From: Woeseiaceae bacterium
GTDB lineage: Bacteria; Acidobacteriota; Vicinamibacteria; Vicinamibacterales; UBA823
NCBI GenBank assembly: GCA_002696705.1
Contig: NZSH01000015.1
Span: forward strand, 1-13,741
Reading direction: 5' to 3'
Length of the DNA stretch: 13,741 bases
In this document: in pieces, positions 7,084-13,741 of the stretch
Numbering within the stretch: position 1 is the stretch's first letter
How the letters are laid out: every line of letters starts with the position of its first letter
The notes under the pieces: generated by a model
Databases searched by the model: none
The model's input: only the letters and a program-made list of their open reading frames with translations
What the model was told of the DNA's origin: nothing
Translations under genes and position numbers: made by a program

Positions 7084-9855
7084 TTATGCGCAACCACTGG
7101 TGGTGCCGCAGTTATTACATTTGTAACAACTGCCGCTGCGCACCATAATGGCACCGCACATGGAACAGGGTGGTGCATCCTCTTGATTCTGAATGGCTGC
7201 AAATGTTGCTGAGTTCTTCTCTGACTCAACGCTTAATTCGTTAACCGGTGGTTCTAATTCGTCAGTCTTAAGCTCATCAGGGTTATCACTATTTACCCCA
7301 GCGTTAAATTGTGCTCTCGGCGAGAGAAACTTTGTGGCTAGCCATCTAAATATGTAATCCACTATCGACTTAGCAAATCTCACTTCCGGGTTCTTCGACA
7401 TGCCAGAAGGCTCAAAACGTACATGACTGAATTTGTCGACAAGGACCTGCAACGGCACGCCGTACTGTAAGGCATAAGAAACTGCTTGAGCAAAAGCATC
7501 GGCAAATCCTGAAATGGTCGATCCTTCCTTAGCCATTACGAGAAAGATTTCTCCTGGTGATCCATCTTCAAATAACCCGACAGTGATATAACCCTCGTGA
7601 CCTGCGATGTCGAACTTATGTGTAATGGCGTCACGTTCTTCAGGCAGTCGACGACGGACTGGTTGTCCGACAAGCTGCTCAATACCGTCAATCATCGCCT
7701 TTTGACCGTCCCGCGATGTGTTCAATGGCTGTGTTCGCTTGCTCCCGTCTCGATAGATCGATACAGCCTTAGTGCCCAGACGCCAAGCATCAACATAAGC
7801 TTGCTGAATTTCCTCAACTGTTGCTTCCTTTGGAACATTAACCGTTTTCGAAATAGCACCTGAAATAAACGGCTGGGTCGCGCCAATCATTCGAATGTGG
7901 CCCATGTAGTGAATGGACCGCTCACCACTTGCCGGCTTGAAGGCACAATCGAAGACAGGTAGATCTTTTTCCTTGAGATGTGGTGCGCCTTCAATCGTTT
8001 CATGTTCATCGATGAATGCATTGATCTCTTGAATCTGATCCTCTTCATACCCAAGCTTGGTTAACGCCATCGGGACGGTTTGATTTACTATCTTCATCAT
8101 CCCACCGCCAACGAGCTTCTTATATTTAACCAATGCAATATCTGGCTCGACACCGGTGGTATCACAGTCCATCATGAATCCAATAGTTCCTGTCGGCGCC
8201 AGCACAGTAGCTTGAGCGTTACGGTAACCGAATTCCTCTCCCAACTCGACAGCATCGTCCCACGCTTCTTTCGCTGCAGCATACAAGCTACTCGAGACGT
8301 TGGTCCTATCGATATCCTTCAGGGAATTACGGTGCTTCCGCATTACTCGCACGAATGGTTCAGCATTATCGGCGTATCCGGCAAACGCTCCACCCTGATC
8401 TCTGGCAATGCGCGCAGACTGAGCATACGCTTCACCCGTCATGAGGGCCGTAATGGTTGCCGCGTAATCACGACCAGATTGACTATCGTAGGGCAATCCT
8501 CGTGCCATGAGTAACGCCCCAAGATTGGCATAACCTAAACCGAGTGGGCGATAGTCATGACTATTACGCTCTATGGCCTTACTCGGATAGCTAGCATTAT
8601 CAACAATAATTTCTTGCGCTGTAATTAACGTCCGCACGGCCGCACTAAAATCGCTGGCGACGAAATCACCACGCTCATCCACAAATTTCATCAAATTTAG
8701 TGATGCCAGATTACATGCAGAATCATCTAAAAACATGTACTCCGAACAGGGATTCGACGCGTTAATCCGTGCCGTATTGGGACAAGTATGCCAATCATTG
8801 ACAGTCGTATCGAATTGCATACCTGGGTCACCGCAGATGTGCGTAGCGCTAGCGATTTGACTCATCAGATCTGACGCGCGATACGTGTCCATAACACTGT
8901 TATCGCGAACAGCTCGAGTCTGCCATTCACCATCGTCAAGAACGGCCCGCATAAAACCATCCGTTACGCGAACGCTATTGTTGGAATTCTGAAAAAACAC
9001 TGAAGAGTACGCTGGCCCTGTAAACGAACCATCATAACCAGCGTCGATCAGCGCCCAAGCCTTCCGCTCTTCGTCCACCTTGCAATTAATAAAAGTTTCA
9101 ATGTCTGGATGATCAGCATTCAAAATTACCATTTTGGCAGCACGTCGTGTTTTACCGCCAGACTTGATGACACCAGCGAAGGCATCATAACCCTTCATAA
9201 AGGAAACTGGACCTGAAGCCGTACCACCACCAGCCAGCACTTCCCGCGATGAGCGAATCGATGAAAGGTTTGAACCGGTTCCGGATCCAAACTTGAATAG
9301 CATCCCCTCAGTCTTCGCTAGGGTCAAAATGGACTCCATAGTGTCTTGGACGGAGTTGATGAAACATGCCGAGCACTGCGGAGCTTTCTCAAAACCACAA
9401 TTAAACCAAACGGGACTGTTAAAAGCGGCCTTCTGTTGAACCAATAAATGCTTCAGGTCGTCACTAAAGGCCTGCAAATCGTCTTCAGTCGCAAAGTAGC
9501 GCTTCACTTTAGCCCATTCTGTGATGGTGTCGACAACGCGACCAATGAGCTGCCTGACGCTTTGTTCACGTTCTGGAGTTTCTAGCTGTCCCCGAAAATA
9601 TTTCGACACCACGATGTTCGTCGCCTGTTGCGACCAAAACGTTGGTATCTCGACGTCACGCTGTTCGAATACAAGTTCACCTTGTTCGTTCCCGATAGTT
9701 GCCGATCTTTGTTCCCACGCAATCTCATCGAAGGGATCAACACTCTCGCGACTAAATACGCGTGGAAACTGAAGGCCTGATTGCGGTGTGTCTGATCGTC
9801 GCGCCGAAACCTGCGCATCATTAACGTCCGTTTGCTGCGCAGTGCCTCTATCCAT
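7084..9855 (-). CDS. nrdJ: Vitamin B12-dependent (class II) ribonucleotide reductase NrdJ
   Basis: Reduces ribonucleotides to deoxyribonucleotides with adenosylcobalamin as radical source, so it needs neither oxygen nor a second radical-generating subunit. The protein has 923 residues. After an N-terminal region containing FWSQQATNIVVSKYF, the alpha/beta barrel (about 145-705) carries NPCSE (368-372) with thiyl-radical Cys370, Glu372 and Asn368. Cys164 (in SACFI) and Cys381 form the redox pair; the 11-residue Cys370-Cys381 spacing matches Thermotoga NrdJ. PTGTI (554-558) is the phosphate-binding turn. A TSCPD-type domain follows (about 740-840), then an acidic linker and a C-terminal cysteine cluster (Cys897, 900, 910, 913, 916, 922), a zinc ribbon plus redox tail. 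ATG 9855 is preceded by GGAGG. Its promoter and a possible NrdR box lie in the gap upstream. Confidence 0.97.
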   Translation of the reverse strand: MDRGTAQQTDVNDAQVSARRSDTPQSGLQFPRVFSRESVDPFDEIAWEQRSATIGNEQGELVFEQRDVEIPTFWSQQATNIVVSKYFRGQLETPEREQSVRQLIGRVVDTITEWAKVKRYFATEDDLQAFSDDLKHLLVQQKAAFNSPVWFNCGFEKAPQCSACFINSVQDTMESILTLAKTEGMLFKFGSGTGSNLSSIRSSREVLAGGGTASGPVSFMKGYDAFAGVIKSGGKTRRAAKMVILNADHPDIETFINCKVDEERKAWALIDAGYDGSFTGPAYSSVFFQNSNNSVRVTDGFMRAVLDDGEWQTRAVRDNSVMDTYRASDLMSQIASATHICGDPGMQFDTTVNDWHTCPNTARINASNPCSEYMFLDDSACNLASLNLMKFVDERGDFVASDFSAAVRTLITAQEIIVDNASYPSKAIERNSHDYRPLGLGYANLGALLMARGLPYDSQSGRDYAATITALMTGEAYAQSARIARDQGGAFAGYADNAEPFVRVMRKHRNSLKDIDRTNVSSSLYAAAKEAWDDAVELGEEFGYRNAQATVLAPTGTIGFMMDCDTTGVEPDIALVKYKKLVGGGMMKIVNQTVPMALTKLGYEEDQIQEINAFIDEHETIEGAPHLKEKDLPVFDCAFKPASGERSIHYMGHIRMIGATQPFISGAISKTVNVPKEATVEEIQQAYVDAWRLGTKAVSIYRDGSKRTQPLNTSRDGQKAMIDGIEQLVGQPVRRRLPEERDAITHKFDIAGHEGYITVGLFEDGSPGEIFLVMAKEGSTISGFADAFAQAVSYALQYGVPLQVLVDKFSHVRFEPSGMSKNPEVRFAKSIVDYIFRWLATKFLSPRAQFNAGVNSDNPDELKTDELEPPVNELSVESEKNSATFAAIQNQEDAPPCSMCGAIMVRSGSCYKCNNCGTTSGCA

Positions 9856-9861
9856 AACTGG

Positions 9862-9866
9862 CCTCC
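9862..9866 (-). promoter_or_regulatory. Ribosome binding site of nrdJ
   Basis: GGAGG on the minus strand, 6 nt before ATG 9855. It fixes the nrdJ start. A weak hairpin with AAGAC/GTCTT arms (9875-9879 and 9899-9903) lies about 8 bp upstream of it and would not hide it. Confidence 0.85.
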
Positions 9867-9960
9867 AAATACTTAAGACCGCCTCGCCCCAAAGGTCAGT
9901 CTTGATCTAATTTAAGAAATACTTATCTCGAACTTCTACTACTCAATTTATGACTTCACA

Positions 9961-10011
9961 GCCGGGTCGAGAACCTGGGATTCTCTCGGCGAGCCTGATC
10001 AGTCCTCAGGC
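9961..10011 (-). promoter_or_regulatory. Two tandem hairpins in the predicted nrdJ mRNA leader
   Basis: Hairpin one pairs GCCTGA (9993-9998) with TCAGGC (10006-10011) around a 7-nt loop and sits at the predicted 5' end of the transcript. Hairpin two pairs GAGAA (9969-9973) with TTCTC (9981-9985), also with a 7-nt loop, and is closed further out by GCCG (9961-9964) with CGGC (9987-9990). The leader would be about 155 nt. The structures are visible; a regulatory role is inference. They do not match the AdoCbl riboswitch as I know it. Confidence 0.4.
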
Positions 10012-10016
10012 GCTCA

Positions 10017-10045
10017 ACTATGTGTCCTGTCTATCGGTTTGTCAA
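10017..10045 (-). promoter_or_regulatory. Likely nrdJ promoter (-35 TTGACA, -10 CATAGT)
   Basis: On the minus strand a perfect TTGACA (10045-10040) is followed after exactly 17 bp by CATAGT (10022-10017), 4 of 6 to the sigma70 -10 consensus. Transcription would start near 10010, about 155 nt before nrdJ. No better-spaced pair was found between this site and the gene. Confidence 0.6.
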
Positions 10046-10053
10046 GATCGAAA

Positions 10054-10069
10054 CTACAAGATATGGTGT
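10054..10069 (-). promoter_or_regulatory. Candidate NrdR box upstream of nrdJ
   Basis: Minus-strand ACACCATATCTTGTAG matches the NrdR consensus ACACWATATMTWGTGT at 13 of 16 positions. It lies 8 bp upstream of the predicted nrdJ -35 element. NrdR is the nucleotide-sensing repressor of bacterial ribonucleotide reductase genes and normally binds two boxes a whole number of helical turns apart. A second box is not convincing here; the best nearby sequence, at 10010-10025, matches only 9 of 16 with poor spacing. Confidence 0.5.
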
Positions 10070-10100
10070 CATCTTTTTAGGGCAAACGCTAGATGTTGAG

Positions 10101-10151
10101 AAAATAGCCATTTTTGAGGTTTCTTTCGCCACCGTTAAATGGCGTTATTTT
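10101..10151. repeat. Interrupted 13-bp inverted repeat in the nrdJ-CPBP gap
   Basis: AAAATAGCCATTT (10101-10113) pairs with AAATGGC plus TATTTT (10137-10143 and 10146-10151). All 13 positions match if a 2-nt bulge (GT) is allowed. The spacer is 23 nt. It could be an operator for a dimeric regulator of the CPBP gene or a long-stem RNA structure in its upstream region. The repeat is seen directly; its role is unknown. Confidence 0.5.
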
Positions 10152-10214
10152 CTGATCATTAGTTTTCGGTCCACCAAGCTACGTTCCTTGAGATCGCTAT
10201 GATAAAGTCCTGCC

Positions 10215-11006
10215 GTGCTGACTGACAAGGACTCCTCTTCAAGCAAGTTTACCTTATTCAAAAACCGCAGAGGGTCCATTAGAGACCCTCGCATTATTTA
10301 CCAGGAAGCCTCTCATTCGACCAAACGTTTCATAGCTCTATTCGAGGTGATCCTCTGTTCGGGTTTTCCCACACAGTTACTACTCGTTCAAGTAATGACA
10401 GCGATCGGACTTCAGCCGTTCGAAACAGATGGCAGTCTTGCAATGAACTACGTCGTAGTATTGTCGCTAGCCGATGCAGTCGTACTAGTAATGTTAATCC
10501 TGTGGTTGCTAGCACTCCATGGAGAAAGCCCTCGCGATCTCTTCTTAGGCTCACGACGAATCGTCCAGGAATTTAAATTCAGCATACTGCTGATCCCACT
10601 TGTTTTATTCCTGGTAGTCGCCGCTTCAGCCAGCCTCCAACACTTCGCACCGTGGCTTCATAACGTGCCGGAAAACCCATACGAGTCTTTAATTCAAACG
10701 ACTTCAGACGCCTCCATCTTCGCGCTTGTAGCCATCATCGCAGGCGGTGTACGCGAGGAGATCCAGCGTGCGTTCATCCTTTGTCGTTTCGAGCGATATC
10801 TGGGAGGCAGGGCTACAGGGGTAATCCTTTTTAGTCTAGTCTTTGGAGCAGCGCATCTAATCCAAGGATGGGACGCTGCAATCATCACAGCTCTACTTGG
10901 TGCTCTGTGGAGTATCGTCTATCTTAAAAGACGAAGCATTATCGCCCCGATTGTTAGCCACGCTTCCTTCAACGTCATCCAGATCATCCATCACCTAATT
11001 AGTTGA
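10215..11006 (+). CDS. CPBP-family intramembrane glutamic endopeptidase (CAAX/Abi type)
   Basis: Multi-pass membrane protein of 263 residues. A charged N-terminal stretch (1-38) precedes hydrophobic segments at about 39-66, 77-101, 121-142, 165-178, 201-216, 219-237 and 241-260. The three CPBP motifs are present: Glu181-Glu182 followed by Arg185 (GGVREEIQRAF), Phe210 with His214 (FGAAH), and His249 with Asn253 (HASFN). The Arg comes one residue earlier than in the textbook EExxxR. Members include CAAX prenyl proteases, bacteriocin self-immunity proteins and enzymes of unknown substrate; this one cannot be assigned further. GTG 10215 is the only plausible full-length start, but it has no clear ribosome binding site. 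A TATGAT element ends 11 bp upstream. It is convergent with the SurA-like gene, 12 bp apart, and divergent from nrdJ. Confidence 0.88.
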   Translation: MLTDKDSSSSKFTLFKNRRGSIRDPRIIYQEASHSTKRFIALFEVILCSGFPTQLLLVQVMTAIGLQPFETDGSLAMNYVVVLSLADAVVLVMLILWLLALHGESPRDLFLGSRRIVQEFKFSILLIPLVLFLVVAASASLQHFAPWLHNVPENPYESLIQTTSDASIFALVAIIAGGVREEIQRAFILCRFERYLGGRATGVILFSLVFGAAHLIQGWDAAIITALLGALWSIVYLKRRSIIAPIVSHASFNVIQIIHHLIS

Positions 11007-11018
11007 GTAACTCGTTGG

Positions 11019-11669
11019 TTACGGCACGTAAACTATCTCCACACTCTCATGCAATCGCGCAATCCAATTTTGAATAATAACTTGACGACGCTCTTCCAAC
11101 AGATCGTCTCGGACGAGTTCACGTGCGTCATTAAATGGGAGCCTCGAACCATTATGGACGTATAGGACCTGATTCTCTTTGTGGTATTGGAGTAGTTCTG
11201 CATTAGTCGGCTCTGCGGTCGACGTAAAACGCTGCCGGAGATAACTATCGATCCGCAGGTCATTACGAATAAGTCGATAGAGGCGTTCCTCCGTCATGCC
11301 GACAGATTTCCACGCTGTTTCAAAAGACTTTACTGTTGAATGGTGCTCTTTCAGTTCATCAATCCGACGCTGAATTTCAGGTTGAAGCGGTTCTGAGACA
11401 AGAAATCGATCGACTTCAACCAAGATGAGAACTCTATTGACCAAACGAGAGATCACTTGAGTTTCAGAACCTTCGTTAGAGCCCATCACTAAAACCCCTA
11501 ACTCGGTTACGGCTCGAACGTCCGACAACATGATTATTTGGCGGTCTACCGTAGCAACAACCTTATCGATAATATCTTGCTTTGCGGACCCAGTCGTCAA
11601 AACCAAGAATATCAACACGCAGAAAGCGCGTTGATATACCTGTCTGAGATGCCTAGCAGCACCTAGCAC
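11019..11669 (-). CDS. SurA N-domain-like periplasmic protein without PPIase domain
   Basis: A 216-residue protein with an apparent signal peptide: basic start (Arg6, Arg9, Arg14), hydrophobic core at about 15-25, likely cleavage near 29. The mature part opens IIDKVVATVDRQIIMLSDV, very like the start of SurA and SurA-N domains. It continues with helical, charged segments (about 70-148) that fit the SurA chaperone core. The protein ends where a parvulin-type PPIase domain would begin, so it looks like chaperone only. It starts at GTG 11669, directly after an in-frame TAA, with GGTGGT 4 nt upstream. It follows the Omp85 gene by 33 bp, almost certainly in the same operon, which suggests a role in carrying or protecting outer-membrane proteins. 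Sequence identity is remote, so the function is inferred from signature plus context. Confidence 0.72.
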   Translation of the reverse strand: MLGAARHLRQVYQRAFCVLIFLVLTTGSAKQDIIDKVVATVDRQIIMLSDVRAVTELGVLVMGSNEGSETQVISRLVNRVLILVEVDRFLVSEPLQPEIQRRIDELKEHHSTVKSFETAWKSVGMTEERLYRLIRNDLRIDSYLRQRFTSTAEPTNAELLQYHKENQVLYVHNGSRLPFNDARELVRDDLLEERRQVIIQNWIARLHESVEIVYVP

Positions 11670-11702
11670 TTACACCACCACATGTATTCATGCAGCCACA
11701 TA

Positions 11703-13741
11703 TCAAAAAGCCTGTCCCATGCTTACGTGCAGCACCATCCGTCCTTCCTTCCGATTGCCGAATTGACGTCGATCTAATTTAAAACCTACGTCAACACGGA
11801 GCGGTCCAATTGGTGATCGGTACCGCACACCAAACCCGGCACCGCCACGGATCCGATTTACTGCCATATCGTTAACTCCCTGGAACACATTACCAAGGTC
11901 TAGAAAAGCAACCGCACCAATAGGACCTCTGATTGGAAAACGGATTTCGTTATTAATGATAAACAACCCGTTGCCACCTTGAGGAAATCCATCTTGGTCA
12001 ATAGTTGATCCGTCACCGAGCCGGTCTAGTGCGAATCCACGAACTGTTGTCGACCCACCAGCAAAAAATCGTTCGCTCGCAGGAAGATTCTGAACAACCA
12101 TCTCTGTTGCTTGACCACTAGGTTTAATTTCCACAATGCTCCGACTAAAACCTCTAGCGAACCCAAGCCGAAGTCCTGTTGCAAATACAACACCAGTCGA
12201 CCTCGGTAAGCGTCGGTACAGAAAGCCTTGCATCAACAGCTTCGCAAAACCGACCTCGGACCCGATACGTCGACCGGCACTCTTCGCCTCAAGACTTATT
12301 AAAGATCCCCGGGTGGGTTCGAATGGATCATTGCGACTATCGCGCAGCGCAGTCCCGGAAAAAGCGGACAGACCGATCTGAGGAAACAGTCTGTCAATCA
12401 GCGGTTGATCGCTTTGATTAAAACGCTCATCAAATAAAGTATTCTGATCGAATGAATATGCACCGCTCAGGATCGCACCGGAACCAAACGACTGACGCCA
12501 CTCGATATTTATACCCTGTTGCTTAAGATTGAAACTCGATCGGATAGATTGATCAACAAAAGCCGACACAACTAGTTCGCCACTCGTCTCGAACACACGG
12601 GGTTCGCGGAATGTGAATAGTGCCCGATATTCGTTGAAACCGTATCCGCTAGCCCCCCCCTTGCCAACCTGGTCGTCGTTCGGCCGAAGACTGACACGTG
12701 CAAATAAATTGACTGAGCGGTTTTTTCCCCACAAGTTTCGTCGTCCTATCTCAAAAAATCCACGGGGTGCAAACTCAAACCGCTCAACCGCACTACCACC
12801 GGTTTCACTCTCTCGCCGTAATCTTGTCCCAGCTTCAAATCCTCCACCATAGCTCAACACCGTGGCTGGCACCTCTTCCACCATTACCAGCACGTCGCGA
12901 CGGGTATCACTATGGTGATTAAATTCTGCGAAGCGGATCCGATTAAACATGCCTAACAAATTCAGGCGCTGCTGACCTTCAGCTAACCGCTCCCGACTGA
13001 GTGCCTCGCCAGATTGGAAACCCAACGTGCGCCTTATGGTTTCAACGCTCACTCTGGAATGGCCACTGACAAGTACATGGTGGACGACAGCTTGAACGCC
13101 CGGATCGATAATCAAACGCAAATCGAGGCTCGTAGAATCTTCTGAAAAAGCCATGTCAACCTGCACAGAAGCATCCTCATAGCCTTGGCTGAGCAGGTAA
13201 TTGAGTATCCGATCCCGGTCTCCAAAAACCCTGCTTTGTGCGTATGGATTAGCAACTTTGGACTCTAGAAGCTCTAACAACAGGTCAGTTTCCTCATCTG
13301 GAGCATTTTCCAGTGTGACCGACTGAACAAGGACGCGTGGACCTTCACTAATCGTCAGGCGGGGCGTAACGAGCAAGGAATTCACAAACGGATCTTCAGA
13401 AGCTAACAAGGAGTTCACAACTTCCGTTTTGACAGAAACTTGCGAGTAACCAGTCAGCCGGTAAACCGCGATAATAGCAGCCACGCTGTCATTAAAGGAA
13501 GCTTCCACAAAAACATCCTCAGCACGCATATCCATGATTTCCAGGAGCACGTTGTCGGACAGTATCTGGTTCCCGGTAATCTCTGGATTGGTTATCTTGT
13601 AAATTTGGCCGGGCGAAACGTGAAAGACGATTTTTAACTCTTCGTCATTTTCTTGCAAACTATAACTGGCTTCAACGCGAGAGTAACCTAACCGACGAAA
13701 ATGCGTCCTGATTCGATCGATGGAATCGTCAAGCAAATCCA
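11703..13741 (-). CDS. Omp85/BamA-family outer membrane protein assembly factor (N terminus outside window)
   Basis: The reading frame is open to the window edge; the last 679 residues are present. Numbering from the TTG at 13736, about four POTRA repeats are visible: the end of one (1-43), then about 46-132, 135-212 and 213-290, each with the typical LxxxGY or NLLGMF turn. The 16-strand-type beta barrel follows (about 291-677). It includes the conserved VRGF motif of loop 6 (565-568, in FFAGGSTTVRGF), the GPLRVDVGF stretch and a C-terminal aromatic beta-signal ending GQAF. The family inserts barrel proteins in the outer membrane (BamA) or helps export (TamA); which one applies cannot be decided from the part seen. 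The SurA-like gene just downstream favours outer-membrane biogenesis. A G8 tract interrupts the barrel region at 12653-12660. Confidence 0.93.
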   Translation of the reverse strand, partial: DLLDDSIDRIRTHFRRLGYSRVEASYSLQENDEELKIVFHVSPGQIYKITNPEITGNQILSDNVLLEIMDMRAEDVFVEASFNDSVAAIIAVYRLTGYSQVSVKTEVVNSLLASEDPFVNSLLVTPRLTISEGPRVLVQSVTLENAPDEETDLLLELLESKVANPYAQSRVFGDRDRILNYLLSQGYEDASVQVDMAFSEDSTSLDLRLIIDPGVQAVVHHVLVSGHSRVSVETIRRTLGFQSGEALSRERLAEGQQRLNLLGMFNRIRFAEFNHHSDTRRDVLVMVEEVPATVLSYGGGFEAGTRLRRESETGGSAVERFEFAPRGFFEIGRRNLWGKNRSVNLFARVSLRPNDDQVGKGGASGYGFNEYRALFTFREPRVFETSGELVVSAFVDQSIRSSFNLKQQGINIEWRQSFGSGAILSGAYSFDQNTLFDERFNQSDQPLIDRLFPQIGLSAFSGTALRDSRNDPFEPTRGSLISLEAKSAGRRIGSEVGFAKLLMQGFLYRRLPRSTGVVFATGLRLGFARGFSRSIVEIKPSGQATEMVVQNLPASERFFAGGSTTVRGFALDRLGDGSTIDQDGFPQGGNGLFIINNEIRFPIRGPIGAVAFLDLGNVFQGVNDMAVNRIRGGAGFGVRYRSPIGPLRVDVGFKLDRRQFGNRKEGRMVLHVSMGQAF

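Larger units (their letters stand above)
9856..10214. other. 359-bp divergent intergenic region between nrdJ and the CPBP protease gene
   Basis: The longest non-coding stretch in the window. On the minus strand, from far to near nrdJ, it holds a candidate NrdR box (10054-10069), a -35/-10 pair (10017-10045), two tandem hairpins (9961-10011), an AT-rich stretch (about 9900-9950) and the nrdJ ribosome binding site. On the CPBP side there is an interrupted 13-bp inverted repeat (10101-10151) and a TATGAT -10-like element (10198-10203) only 11 bp before the GTG start. A 60-codon frame at 10020-10202 has no ribosome binding site and is not credible as a gene. No cobalamin riboswitch core could be recognised. 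Confidence 0.7.

Noticed and set aside
8080..8514. A 144-codon frame antisense to nrdJ
   Set aside because: It lies wholly opposite a secure nrdJ coding region, its translation resembles no family I know, and it has no start signal; a shadow frame.
9856..10015. Cobalamin riboswitch upstream of nrdJ
   Set aside because: No B12-box-like core sequence was found on the minus strand; only simple hairpins are present.
10020..10202. A 60-codon plus-strand reading frame in the nrdJ-CPBP gap
   Set aside because: No ribosome binding site, no recognisable domain, and it lies across the predicted nrdJ promoter, NrdR box and inverted repeat.
12712..12732. A-AAA-AAC slippery heptamer in the Omp85 frame, a possible programmed -1 frameshift site
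   Set aside because: The zero frame continues into a complete, conserved barrel and nothing meaningful is encoded in the -1 frame; such heptamers are common by chance.

Overview
The window carries ordinary chromosomal genes of a Gram-negative bacterium. An Omp85 beta-barrel protein and a SurA-like periplasmic protein show that there is an outer membrane. The run clpP-clpX-lon-engB, the vitamin B12-dependent ribonucleotide reductase, the CPBP protease type and the balanced (not GC-rich) composition would suit an uncultivated Acidobacteriota-like lineage. That placement is inference and was not checked by any search.

Left part (1-6121, + strand): the 3' end of clpP, then clpX, lon, engB, rho and rpmE, all in one direction with short gaps. 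ClpP and ClpX form one ATP-dependent protease and Lon is a second. EngB is a ribosome-assembly GTPase. Rho is the transcription termination helicase and starts within the engB stop codon (ATGA). L31 is a zinc-type ribosomal protein with its own extended -10 promoter and strong ribosome binding site. The clearest oddity is that Rho lacks the usual N-terminal helix-bundle domain.

Middle (6122-9855, - strand): an SDR oxidoreductase, then a clear intrinsic terminator, then the 923-residue class II ribonucleotide reductase nrdJ. A perfect 8-bp hairpin separates rpmE from the convergent SDR gene.

The 359-bp gap 9856-10214 lies between divergent nrdJ and a CPBP membrane protease gene. It holds a plausible nrdJ promoter, a good match to the NrdR box, two hairpins in the likely nrdJ leader, and a long interrupted inverted repeat.

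Right part (10215-13741): the CPBP intramembrane protease gene (+) converges, 12 bp apart, on a - strand pair. That pair is an Omp85/BamA-like barrel protein, cut by the window edge, followed 33 bp later by a SurA-N-like periplasmic protein with no PPIase domain. Together they look like an outer-membrane biogenesis unit.

I found no mobile element, CRISPR array, rRNA or tRNA, and no convincing novel multigene system. The items of interest are at the level of single proteins and regulatory DNA.
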